Part shown: positions 1 to 6,945 of the stretch, in pieces
How the letters are laid out: the number at the start of each line of letters is the position of its first letter
How positions within the stretch are numbered: the stretch's first letter is position 1
Origin: an uncultured Bacteroidales bacterium
GTDB lineage: Bacteria; Bacteroidota; Bacteroidia; Bacteroidales; WCHB1-69
DNA: 47,540 bases
Assembly (NCBI GenBank): GCA_946409645.1
Contig: CAMJXE010000014.1
Location: forward strand, 1-47,540
Direction: 5' to 3'
The notes under the pieces: generated by a model
The model's database searches: none
Told to the model about the DNA's origin: nothing
Seen by the model: only the letters and a program-made list of their open reading frames with translations
Program-made: the position numbers and the translations under genes

Positions 1-2
1 AC

Positions 3-3000
3 ACCTCCTACCAATCCTATAATGCGGCTCAAGTGAGTTCCTTGACCGCGCGTTCCGGACAACATTCTCTTCGCTTTAAAATTGGAGGATATGTCAATCT
101 CCCCGTACTTAATTCATATCCAATCCAGGATATGGAATTGCGGCTTTGGGTGAGCACTGCTAACATCACGGTGCAATCTATTTATTCGGTTACCATCTCG
201 GTCGGAGTGATGTCTAACGGCACCTTCCAGACTCACCCGACGAATACCAGAATCTTCGACCACCAGATGGAGCCTGGCGAGTTTGTGCTTTGCACATTCC
301 ATTTCGACTGGGTTGAAGAAGATGCCAACCAAATTGTCATCTACGTGAACAATATGTTAGACGACTGTTTCATAGATGATGTAGAGTTGATTTACGAACC
401 CTGTTCCAATCCCCAGAATCTGACAGTTGACAACAGTCTTCCAGGGCAGGCGATGCTGACGTGGGATGCCGGTGTGTTGGGATCTGCTGTGAATTACCTT
501 GTCACATTGGAGAATATGGACAATTACTCGTGGCAACAGCTGACCACCACGAACACCTATTTCGAGTTGGACAATCTTGAGGAGCAGACGTTGTATCGCG
601 TGAGTCTGAGCGCGAACTGTGGGCCATTTCAGAGCACTTATCCTGACACGATTACATTCCTGACGCAATGCATAAATCCCACAGCTATGACAGTGGATCG
701 CGATCCTCACTCTGTAAACGCGGTCCCACTGGATCTGTGGTCCTCGCTGACCTATTCCCAGCAATTGTATCTACGGGAAGAATTGGACACTGTACCGCGT
801 AAAATAAGTGCTATAGCTTTCAAATACATCGCCGAACCGGCCTCTTGCCGGGCAAGTGTTTATCTGGCGCACGTTACGGACTCTTTTTTGTTCTCACACT
901 TCATCCAAGCCTCGGATTCCGTCGATTTCAAGCTGGTGTTACGCCGAACCATCGACTGGTATGAGGATCCTGACAACGAGTGGTTTGTGCTGCAATTAGA
1001 TTCGACATTCGAGTATGACGGTGTGCGTAACCTTCTGTTGGTATGTTACGCGCATGGCGTATATACCAACCAGTACGGTCCCTTTTTCGTTGCTCATCCA
1101 ACGAGTCAACAATTATACGCACTCTGTTACAATAGCAACTATGGCGGATGGTTGAATCCGCTACATCCCGGTGCGCCGAATCATTATTCCACGTATCGTT
1201 CCAATGTGCGGTTTATTTATTGTGATGAAAACACCTGCGTGCCGCCAGCTCAGTTTTATGTGAACGAAGTGGATTGCAAGTCGGTTGAGCTGACGTGGAT
1301 GTCTGGTGATTCTGCGTGGGAAGTGGCCTATCGGGCAGTTGATGACTCTATCTGGACGTTGAAACCCGTTTGCACGACTGCGTATCTGTTAGATAGTCTT
1401 CAACCGAACACCAACTATTTGGTCAAAGTCAGGACAAACTGTGGTGATACGGTGAGCTCATGGTCGGAGGTGCGTTCGTTTAGGACAACGTGTGTCATAG
1501 AAACGCTTCCTTACCGTCAGACATTTGACGATGAAGCCGAGGATATTGATGGCTCGCTATATCTGTTTTGCTGGAACCGGATGGCAGGGCCTTCAGGTGG
1601 GTTGCCGTATATCACCAGCCAGCAGAATAATTTTGATGAATACTATAGTTCTCCGTATGCTCTCTATTTCCCGCAGGGTAGCTTACAAGCCTTGGCAGTG
1701 CTTCCTCCTGTTGCAGACACTATCAACATCGCCGATCTTCGTCTTTCCTTTATGTGGAAAACCATCTGGGGCGTTTCCCAGTATTATGAAATCGGTTTGA
1801 TGACGGATGCTGCGGACCCCGGCACTTTCGTGCCCATAGACACCGTGAGGTGGACCACGGGCACGTCAACACCTTCGTACTATTTCTGCGATTTTGCAGA
1901 CTATCAAGGAGAAGCTCGGTATATAGCCATCCGCGGCACCAACCAGGCGAGTTTTTCCCCATACAATTATGTGGATGATGTGGAACTTGACTATAACTAT
2001 TATTGTCCACGAGCAGTGATTCGCAACATCGATCTCGTCACGGCTACCACCGCTCGTGTTCAATGGGACTGCGATACCTCCGCACATCAGTGGGTGTTGG
2101 AGTATGGCCCCGTAGGCTTTGCGCCTGGGACCGGCCAAGTGCAATTCGCTGATACCAATCCCTTTGTTCTCACAGGACTTACCCCCGATACCCAGTATGA
2201 TGTCTATGTGCGTTCCATTTGTGACGATGGTGACACGGGACGGTATTGGAGGTCGGAGACTTTCACCACGGAGATTTGTGATGCTGAAGACCGTTGCAAA
2301 ATTATCCTGTCAGCAGGCATAAGCACCTCTTCTTATTGGCCGAACACCTATATGGGCAAGGTTGATGTCGTATGTGACGGGACTGTTTTGCAAGAGTTTA
2401 CCATGCTGTCAGGTTATACTGAAGAGATCGAACTTTGCGACGACAAAGACATCGTCCTGCTTTGGCGCGAAAATGAGCAGGGTACGACCGCTGATCTTGC
2501 TGTTCTGGACGCGGATTTGGACACGCTGGCTTTTTACCCGAACTGCAATCACAACACCGTGGGCGACACCATATATGCCACCCATCTCGACTGTTTCCAT
2601 TCAGGATGTCCCCAACCCTATGACTTCTATTTCAACGTCCTCGACCAAAGTTCTGTTGATGTGATATGGAATCCAGGTGGCAGCGAGACGGCTTGGACAT
2701 TAAGATATCGACAATTGCATTCCCAAGAATGGACGGAAGTTACAACAACGGCATTTCTTCTCCATCTCGACAGTTTGATCCAGAATACTTGGTACGAGGT
2801 TTGGTTGCGGGCAGAATGTGCTGACACTCTGTCAAGTTTGTGGTACAAAGGCATGTTCCGCACCAATCCATGTCCAAACTCTTGCGACCTGATTTTCGAT
2901 TTGCGAGACAGTTGGGGCGATGGATGGAACGGATCCTTGCTCGACGTGGTTATCAACAACACGGTGGCGTATCAGTTGACAGTGGAGGATACCTTCAACA

Positions 3001-3665
3001 CTTTCAATCTCTCTCTCTGTCTGGCAGATGAGATGCGGTTGGTTTGGCACAAGGGCGGCTATGATAACGAGTGTAGTGTGGTCGTGCTCAGCACGGATGG
3101 CGACACATTGTACAATAGGGCAGGTTTCTCCGCAGCTTTTGAAAATCAGACAATATTCACAGACAGTTGCTATATTTTCCATACCATAACATCGTCTTCT
3201 GGAGAAGGCGGTGCCATTAATCCGGAAGGGGTGTTTCAGGTCATGTCTGGTCAAAATATACTGTTTACTATTGTCCCAGATTCAGGTTATATTATTTCCA
3301 ATGTCATTGTAGATGGAGAAAGCGTGGGCTTGGACCCGGATTTGGAACTGTTGAGTATCACCGAAGACCATACGGTATATGCTGAATTCGAGCAGGATGG
3401 GAACGGCATTGACGAGCATTCACTATCGCTAATGGCATATCCAAGTCCCGCCACCCATACGGTTACCGTGGTTTGGGAATCAGGCATAAAAGTGTCTGCT
3501 CTTGAGGTGATTGATATATACGGCCATATCGTCCGTGTGATATCGTCGGCGAGCAAGCCGTCACAACAGACCCGTATTGACGTATCCGATCTCGCCCCCG
3601 GCGTTTATTTCATTCGGGTGAACACCGACAGAGGCACCGTCACGAAGCCATTTGTAAAACGCTAA
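3..3665 (+). CDS. Large secreted multidomain fibronectin-III / T9SS cargo protein (5' end outside window)
   Basis: The reading frame is open from the first bases of the window, so the true start lies upstream and the protein is longer than the about 1,220 residues seen. Counting from the GTG at 33, it has FN3-like modules at about 123-212, 402-486, 657-747 and 858-948, each starting near a Cys-Pro/Asn. A MAM/choice-of-anchor-like beta-sandwich (about 487-655) ends in a YVDDVEL motif, which is also seen near residue 115. Two related Cys-bounded domains lie at about 748-855 and 946-1045, the second with DSWGDGWNG. An InlB-B-repeat-like segment (about 1048-1125) follows. The last about 75 residues, with YPSPATHTV and LAPGVYFIRV, are a type A T9SS sorting domain. 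This predicts export by the type IX system and attachment to or release from the cell surface. Its role, adhesive or enzymatic, cannot be read from the visible part, which shows no catalytic motif. Confidence 0.85.
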   Translation, partial: TSYQSYNAAQVSSLTARSGQHSLRFKIGGYVNLPVLNSYPIQDMELRLWVSTANITVQSIYSVTISVGVMSNGTFQTHPTNTRIFDHQMEPGEFVLCTFHFDWVEEDANQIVIYVNNMLDDCFIDDVELIYEPCSNPQNLTVDNSLPGQAMLTWDAGVLGSAVNYLVTLENMDNYSWQQLTTTNTYFELDNLEEQTLYRVSLSANCGPFQSTYPDTITFLTQCINPTAMTVDRDPHSVNAVPLDLWSSLTYSQQLYLREELDTVPRKISAIAFKYIAEPASCRASVYLAHVTDSFLFSHFIQASDSVDFKLVLRRTIDWYEDPDNEWFVLQLDSTFEYDGVRNLLLVCYAHGVYTNQYGPFFVAHPTSQQLYALCYNSNYGGWLNPLHPGAPNHYSTYRSNVRFIYCDENTCVPPAQFYVNEVDCKSVELTWMSGDSAWEVAYRAVDDSIWTLKPVCTTAYLLDSLQPNTNYLVKVRTNCGDTVSSWSEVRSFRTTCVIETLPYRQTFDDEAEDIDGSLYLFCWNRMAGPSGGLPYITSQQNNFDEYYSSPYALYFPQGSLQALAVLPPVADTINIADLRLSFMWKTIWGVSQYYEIGLMTDAADPGTFVPIDTVRWTTGTSTPSYYFCDFADYQGEARYIAIRGTNQASFSPYNYVDDVELDYNYYCPRAVIRNIDLVTATTARVQWDCDTSAHQWVLEYGPVGFAPGTGQVQFADTNPFVLTGLTPDTQYDVYVRSICDDGDTGRYWRSETFTTEICDAEDRCKIILSAGISTSSYWPNTYMGKVDVVCDGTVLQEFTMLSGYTEEIELCDDKDIVLLWRENEQGTTADLAVLDADLDTLAFYPNCNHNTVGDTIYATHLDCFHSGCPQPYDFYFNVLDQSSVDVIWNPGGSETAWTLRYRQLHSQEWTEVTTTAFLLHLDSLIQNTWYEVWLRAECADTLSSLWYKGMFRTNPCPNSCDLIFDLRDSWGDGWNGSLLDVVINNTVAYQLTVEDTFNTFNLSLCLADEMRLVWHKGGYDNECSVVVLSTDGDTLYNRAGFSAAFENQTIFTDSCYIFHTITSSSGEGGAINPEGVFQVMSGQNILFTIVPDSGYIISNVIVDGESVGLDPDLELLSITEDHTVYAEFEQDGNGIDEHSLSLMAYPSPATHTVTVVWESGIKVSALEVIDIYGHIVRVISSASKPSQQTRIDVSDLAPGVYFIRVNTDRGTVTKPFVKR

Positions 3666-3716
3666 CCATCATTCCGCAAATCGTAAATTGAAAATCGCAA
3701 ATCGATGATCGTAATA

Positions 3717-4550
3717 ATGAAAAGAACCCTAACCCTAATCCTCATCTTTTTGGCTTGCGCAATGGCTGTCAATGCGCAGAAAGACACCGTAACGGTGATT
3801 TCCTACAACATTCGTTACAACAACCCCCATGACGGCGATAACGTCTGGGAGAACCGCAGGGCCGCTTCAGTGACGATGGTCAACATGGAGAAGCCCGACT
3901 TCCTCTGCGTGCAGGAGGCCTATTTCGTGCAGCTCGAATATCTGCTTCAGAACCTGCCCGATTACGACTATATTGGGTTGGGCCGCGACGATGGGGCTCA
4001 TGGAGGCGAGCACATGGCCATTCTTTACCGGAAGGACCGTTTCAAGGTGGAGGAGCACGGTGATTTCTGGCTCAGCGAGACGCCGTTTGTCTGTTCCAGA
4101 GGATGGGATGCCGCCTGTCACCGCATCGTGACGTGGGGTTACTTTATCGACAAGAAAACGGGAAAGCGTCTGTACTGTTTCAATACGCATTTGGACCATG
4201 TGGGTGAGGTGGCGCGCCGCGAATCGGTGAAGCTCATCACGCGGCGCATCAAGGAAATTGTGCTTGACAAGAGGGCATCTGTTTTCCTCACTGGCGACTT
4301 CAATTCCGACATCAACAACGAGATTTTCGATCCGTTGAAGAAGGTGATGAAGCAGGCGCGCAAGGACGCACCCGAGACCGACAACAAAGGTACCTTCAAC
4401 GGCTGGGGTTCCGCGCCCAACAATATCGTCATTGACCATATCTTTTATAAGAATGCCAAACCGGTGGTTTTCAAGACGTTGAATGAAGACAAGTACGGTC
4501 GCGCATTGATTTCGGACCATTATCCCATCAAAGGCGTTTTCGGCTTCTAA
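3717..4550 (+). CDS. Secreted endonuclease/exonuclease/phosphatase-family protein
   Basis: 277 residues if started at the ATG at 3717, which gives a clean signal peptide (MKRTLTLILIFLACAMAVNA); the ATG four codons earlier is in frame but less typical. The mature part has the whole EEP-fold motif set: SYNIRYN near residue 30, the metal-binding Glu in CVQEAY near 67, NTHLDH near 157, TGDFNSD near 195 and the C-terminal SDHYPI His near 268. The family covers metal-dependent phosphodiesterases and phosphatases (nuclease, sphingomyelinase-like, inositol phosphatase-like), and substrate cannot be assigned from sequence alone. It is likely periplasmic or lipid-proximal in the envelope. It stands alone, followed after 3 bases by a strong terminator. 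Confidence 0.88.
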   Translation: MKRTLTLILIFLACAMAVNAQKDTVTVISYNIRYNNPHDGDNVWENRRAASVTMVNMEKPDFLCVQEAYFVQLEYLLQNLPDYDYIGLGRDDGAHGGEHMAILYRKDRFKVEEHGDFWLSETPFVCSRGWDAACHRIVTWGYFIDKKTGKRLYCFNTHLDHVGEVARRESVKLITRRIKEIVLDKRASVFLTGDFNSDINNEIFDPLKKVMKQARKDAPETDNKGTFNGWGSAPNNIVIDHIFYKNAKPVVFKTLNEDKYGRALISDHYPIKGVFGF

Positions 4551-4553
4551 TCG

Positions 4554-4607
4554 CCGCGGAAAAATGAAAAAGCCTGGGGGATTCCAGGCTTTTTCATTTT
4601 TCCGCGG
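4554..4607. terminator. Perfect 24-bp stem bidirectional hairpin terminator
   Basis: The arms at 4554-4577 and 4584-4607 are exact reverse complements with a 6-base loop. A GC-rich core (AGCCTGG/CCAGGCT) is followed by T-rich and A-rich outer stem in both directions, so it can act in either orientation. It closes the EEP gene. Its last four bases overlap the left repeat of the integrative element, so before insertion it would have separated this gene from the 3' end of tRNA-Ser. Confidence 0.85.
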
Positions 4608-4620
4608 AAAGTACAGGATT
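4604..4620. repeat. Left attachment-site copy (attL/attR core)
   Basis: 17 bases identical to 8185-8201, matching the tRNA-Ser 3' end (T-arm part plus acceptor stem and discriminator) without the rest of a tRNA gene. This is the duplicated target fragment expected at the tRNA-distal end of an integrated element. Confidence 0.85.
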
Positions 4621-4700
4621 GACGAATCTGTCTTCTCATTTTTATAACTTACTTATATCTAATAACTTAACTTTTTAAAAACAGCCAAAAATGAACAAGT

Positions 4701-4719
4701 TTTGGCGCGTATTTGGCGC
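4701..4719. repeat. Putative recombinase arm site, left
   Basis: Two TTTGGCGC units spaced by 11 bases. The same 19 bases recur in the same orientation at 8109-8127 near the other end. The position just inside each att copy suggests integrase arm-type binding sites; this is inference. Confidence 0.55.
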
Positions 4720-4805
4720 GGTACAAACATCCGTAACATAGTAGTTGTCATGGAATTGCGCCGATTTTGCGACACACATAAAAACCTCTATTGTTGACAA
4801 TAAAC

Positions 4806-5210
4806 TCATTTTTTGCTCAATATTTCCAAAAGTTTAGCTATCTGAGCGTCTTTCTCCTTGATCTGAGCGTCTTTCTCCTTGATCTGAGCGTCTTTCTCCT
4901 TGATGCGCTCATCCAACAGCTCTATCTGGGCACGTAACACGTCCGGACTGTCGGAATAGTATTGGCGATTGTCAATAGTGGAGTTGGAATTGCCTACAAC
5001 GTTTGACGATCCAGAGACAACGGAAATCGGAGAAAATGATGGATCTGTTACGCGAAATCGCTCGTTTATCAACCTAACAATTTTGTCATCTATTTCATCT
5101 TGGTTGCACCAAATTGATATTGTCGGACGGGTTACACCGAAGATTTTAGCCGCGTCAGACTGCCTCAAACCGTTCAATTTCAAAAGCTGTTTAAATTCTT
5201 TCCCTTTCAT
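4806..5210 (-). CDS. Small XRE/Cro-like HTH regulator with coiled-coil tail
   Basis: 134 residues from the ATG at 5210 (MKGKEFKQLLKLNG). The open frame continues upstream to 5522, but that extension runs across the divergent gene and is not protein-like. Residues about 5-55 form a helix-turn-helix (QSDAAKIFGVTRPTISIW), so DNA binding is likely. A polar linker rich in Ser/Asn follows. The C-terminal third is a predicted coiled coil containing three exact heptads IKEKDAQ (about 103-123), encoded by a perfect 21-bp tandem repeat, which suggests oligomerisation. It is divergent from the 5334 gene across 123 bases holding candidate operators, consistent with an element repressor. Which gene it controls is not known. 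Confidence 0.8.
   Translation of the reverse strand: MKGKEFKQLLKLNGLRQSDAAKIFGVTRPTISIWCNQDEIDDKIVRLINERFRVTDPSFSPISVVSGSSNVVGNSNSTIDNRQYYSDSPDVLRAQIELLDERIKEKDAQIKEKDAQIKEKDAQIAKLLEILSKK
4840..4902. repeat. Three perfect tandem copies of a 21-bp unit inside the HTH regulator
   Basis: Copies at 4840-4860, 4861-4881 and 4882-4902 are identical at the DNA level and encode one coiled-coil heptad each. Because the unit is a multiple of three, slippage would lengthen or shorten the coiled coil without breaking the frame. Confidence 0.9.
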
Positions 5211-5227
5211 AATCAATGACTTATAAG

Positions 5228-5264
5228 TTTTTTCGAAAAAAAATCTAACATTTTTGTTCGAACA
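5228..5264. promoter_or_regulatory. Candidate operator palindromes between divergent element genes
   Basis: A 14-bp T/A palindrome centred on TCGA (5228-5241) and a 10-bp palindrome TGTTCGAACA (5255-5264) lie upstream of the HTH regulator start. Both share a TTCGAA-like core. They could be autoregulatory operators for the HTH protein; no direct evidence. Confidence 0.35.
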
Positions 5265-5317
5265 TATCAAAATTTTTCGTTTATTTGCCGCCGTAATCGT
5301 TGACAATATTGTTGACA

Positions 5318-5325
5318 CAAAAATA
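5318..5325 (-). promoter_or_regulatory. -7 promoter box for the HTH regulator
   Basis: Exact TAnnTTTG (TATTTTTG on the minus strand), about 108 bases upstream of the regulator start at 5210 and next to the divergent gene start at 5334. This leaves a leader of about 100 nt that spans the candidate operators. Confidence 0.5.
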
Positions 5326-5333
5326 GAAAAAAT

Positions 5334-5531
5334 ATGGTATCGAAAGAACAGAAGAAAAAACAGCTCAAAATCCTGCGTCATTTCCGCAAGCTGACGGCCA
5401 ACGGTAAGGGACGGATGGAAGCATACGAGCGGCTGGCCAAGGAGTTCGGGATGAGCGTGAGCGGAATCCGCAATCCTTGCCATTTCCGCCTCCATCGCCA
5501 TCATTGCGCTGTGGAGGCGCAAAGGCGTTGA
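5334..5531 (+). pseudogene. Truncated small basic HTH-like protein fused out of frame to the M23 gene
   Basis: The first about 47 residues, rich in Lys/Arg and ending FGMSVSGIRN, look like a genuine small DNA-binding protein of mobile elements. After that the sequence becomes improbable (CHFRLHRHHC), because the DNA from about 5471 on is the transmembrane start of the M23 peptidase read in another frame. A deletion joining two adjacent genes at about 5470 explains this best: it removed the 3' end of this gene and the start of the next. Function unknown. Confidence 0.55.
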
Positions 5532-5888
5532 CCCCGTGAAGGGAAGCGTGAGCAGCCGTTACGGTGTTCGTCAGAGCGGTTTCCACAACGGAACGGACAT
5601 TGCCGTGCCGGAGGGAACGCCGGTGCACTCTCCGTGGCGCGGTACTGTGATCGACACCTACACCAACAGCCAGGGCGGTTTGCAGATGATTATCGACCAC
5701 CCCAACGGCTACCGAACCGGATACGCTCACCTGAGCGCAGCCGTGGCCGCCAAAGGGCAAAAGGTCAGGAGAGGTCAGATCGTAGCCAAGAGCGGCAACA
5801 CAGGGCACTCCACCGGTCCGCATCTGATTTCACACTACGAAAAGACGGTGAGAGGATTGATCCGGAGAGTGTTTTTGATTTCAAATAA
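5461..5888 (+). pseudogene. Degraded M23 (lysostaphin-type) metallopeptidase gene
   Basis: In frame 1 from 5461 the sequence reads a hydrophobic anchor (ILAISASIAIIALW), then an M23 domain with the zinc-binding FHNGTD motif, AVPEGTPVHSPW, YAHLS and GNTGHSTGPHL. Two lesions are visible. No ATG, GTG or TTG start remains before the anchor, and the frame opens only after a stop at 5458; the GTG at 5536 would skip the anchor. After CATCTG at 5821-5826 one C appears to be missing. Restoring it gives HLHFTL then RKDGERIDPESVFDFK and a stop at 5886-5888. As written, the second catalytic His of HxH is lost. Intact homologues cut peptidoglycan cross-links, typically helping DNA transfer or phage release. 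A single-base sequencing error could mimic the second lesion but not the first. Confidence 0.75.
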
Positions 5889-5890
5889 TC

Positions 5891-6019
5891 ATGACAAAAA
5901 GCATAATCGACAGAAAGACAGAAGCGTTCAAAAGAGAATTGAACACAGGAGAGAATGTGCTGAAGTCGTTTTACTCAAATAGAAAAACCTCAAGGACAGC
6001 CGGTAGCAGCAACAATTAA
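5891..6019 (+). CDS. Small hypothetical protein (42 residues)
   Basis: An ATG three bases after the restored M23 stop opens a 42-residue frame (MTKSIIDRKTEAFKRELN...). It is basic, soluble and rich in Lys/Arg/Ser/Asn. The tight spacing suggests an old operon with the peptidase gene. No family recognised; it may be a fragment. Confidence 0.4.
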   Translation: MTKSIIDRKTEAFKRELNTGENVLKSFYSNRKTSRTAGSSNN

Positions 6020-6046
6020 GGCTGTGGTGCCAATCTATGAGGTTTT
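5984..6046. other. Imperfect long hairpin after the M23 gene set
   Basis: AAAACCTCA (5984-5992) pairs with TGAGGTTTT (6038-6046), and inside it ACAGC (5996-6000) pairs with GCTGT (6021-6025). This could be a terminator or a structured RNA at the end of this gene set. It lacks a clean GC stem plus T-run, so confidence is low. Confidence 0.35.
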
Positions 6047-6086
6047 GAGACTGCAAATAAACAAAAATTTTAAATACAAAAATTAA

Positions 6087-6347
6087 TTGGAAAAAAAACA
6101 TTATAAATATGTTCTTTACAGAAACAAAATAAACTCTATTGACGGAAAGATTGTCAATTCGGGAATTGCAAAAAAAGCGTTGACAAAACGAGAGCTTGTT
6201 TCAGAGCTAAACCATCTTTACGAAATCCCATCCACAGGAGGTCTTAAATACGACGGAAGATGTGGATTGTATTCCATTTATAAGACAAAACCGAACAAAA
6301 AAGGCGTTTATTTTGTCCTTCATATAGACAGGGGAAATCATATTTAG
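6087..6347 (+). CDS. Hypothetical protein with TTG start
   Basis: An 86-residue frame whose only possible start is the TTG directly after an in-frame stop at 6084-6086; there is no ATG or GTG at all. The product is basic (many Lys/Tyr/Asn), without membrane segments or recognisable motifs, and the local DNA is strongly AT-rich compared with the chromosome. It may be a functional accessory gene of the element or the remnant of a longer one. No function is proposed. Confidence 0.4.
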   Translation: MEKKHYKYVLYRNKINSIDGKIVNSGIAKKALTKRELVSELNHLYEIPSTGGLKYDGRCGLYSIYKTKPNKKGVYFVLHIDRGNHI

Positions 6348-6363
6348 GATATTGAAATTTTCA

Positions 6364-6371
6364 TATCTTTG
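6364..6371 (+). promoter_or_regulatory. -7 promoter box for the toxin-antitoxin operon
   Basis: Exact TAnnTTTG (TATCTTTG) 27 bases before the antitoxin ATG. It is followed by an AAGGAGAGG run, one of the few Shine-Dalgarno-like sequences in the window. Confidence 0.65.
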
Positions 6372-6397
6372 CCGCGTCTAAAAAAAAGGAGAGGACT

Positions 6398-6598
6398 ATG
6401 CCCGCAGTAATATTAAACTATGACGCAAGAAGCGTAAAAGCAAAAAATCTGATGAAATATTTAATGTCGCTTGATTTTATAAAGATAACAAGCGAAGACG
6501 AATATTTTTTGACAGAAACAAAAGAAGCATCGAAAGAGGCAAAAAAAATAGCCACTGGAAGATCGAAAGGAATAACTTTGGACGAACTATTAAAATAG
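6398..6598 (+). CDS. Type II antitoxin, small RelB-like
   Basis: 66 residues, MPAVILNYDARSVKAKN..., ending ITLDELLK. This is the size and layout of Bacteroidota antitoxins paired with RelE-like toxins: an N-terminal strand/helix part for DNA binding or dimerisation, then a charged helix that would wrap the toxin. The toxin gene starts 8 bases downstream. The assignment rests on the partner gene and general similarity rather than a sharp motif. It is presumed to repress its own operon with the toxin. Start supported by a promoter box and purine-rich leader. Confidence 0.75.
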   Translation: MPAVILNYDARSVKAKNLMKYLMSLDFIKITSEDEYFLTETKEASKEAKKIATGRSKGITLDELLK

Positions 6599-6606
6599 GT
6601 CGCAAA

Positions 6607-6933
6607 ATGAGAATAGAAGCAACAAAGGTTTTCGCCAAGAACTTCAAAAGACTTAAAAAGAAGTATCCGTCGCTGGCGACAGATCTTGGCCTATTGACTG
6701 ACAAACTGCAAAACAATCCCATCGCAGGCGTTGACCTCGGAAGCGGTTTCCGCAAGATTAGAATGTCTGTGGAGTCCAAAGGAAGAGGGAAGAGCGGTGG
6801 AATGAGGGTGATAACTTTTAATTATCTGATAAACACCGAAAGCGGAAAGATAGTGCTTGTTACTATCTACGACAAAAGCGAACATGAAAACATATCGGAT
6901 AAACAGATAAGAGAAGCCTTAAATTCGCGGTAG
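6607..6933 (+). CDS. RelE/ParE-superfamily toxin
   Basis: 108 residues with the RelE-fold signature: basic N-terminal helix (FAKNFKRLKKKYPSL), a central strand set ending GSGFRKIRMSVESKGRGKSGGMRVITF, and a strand IVLVTIYDKSE followed by a C-terminal helix. Family members are usually ribosome-dependent mRNA interferases. Whether this one cuts RNA or poisons gyrase cannot be told from sequence. It forms an operon with the antitoxin and would stabilise the integrative element against loss. The stop at 6931 sits in a weak hairpin (TAGCG/CGCTA, 6931-6948) that also covers the stop of the convergent recombinase gene. Confidence 0.85.
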   Translation: MRIEATKVFAKNFKRLKKKYPSLATDLGLLTDKLQNNPIAGVDLGSGFRKIRMSVESKGRGKSGGMRVITFNYLINTESGKIVLVTIYDKSEHENISDKQIREALNSR

Positions 6934-6945
6934 CGACTTTTTTCG

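Noticed and set aside
5211-5522. N-terminal extension of the HTH regulator to 5522
   Set aside because: It crosses the divergent gene and its promoter box, contains low-complexity hydrophobic stretches, and homology-like sequence begins at the ATG at 5210.
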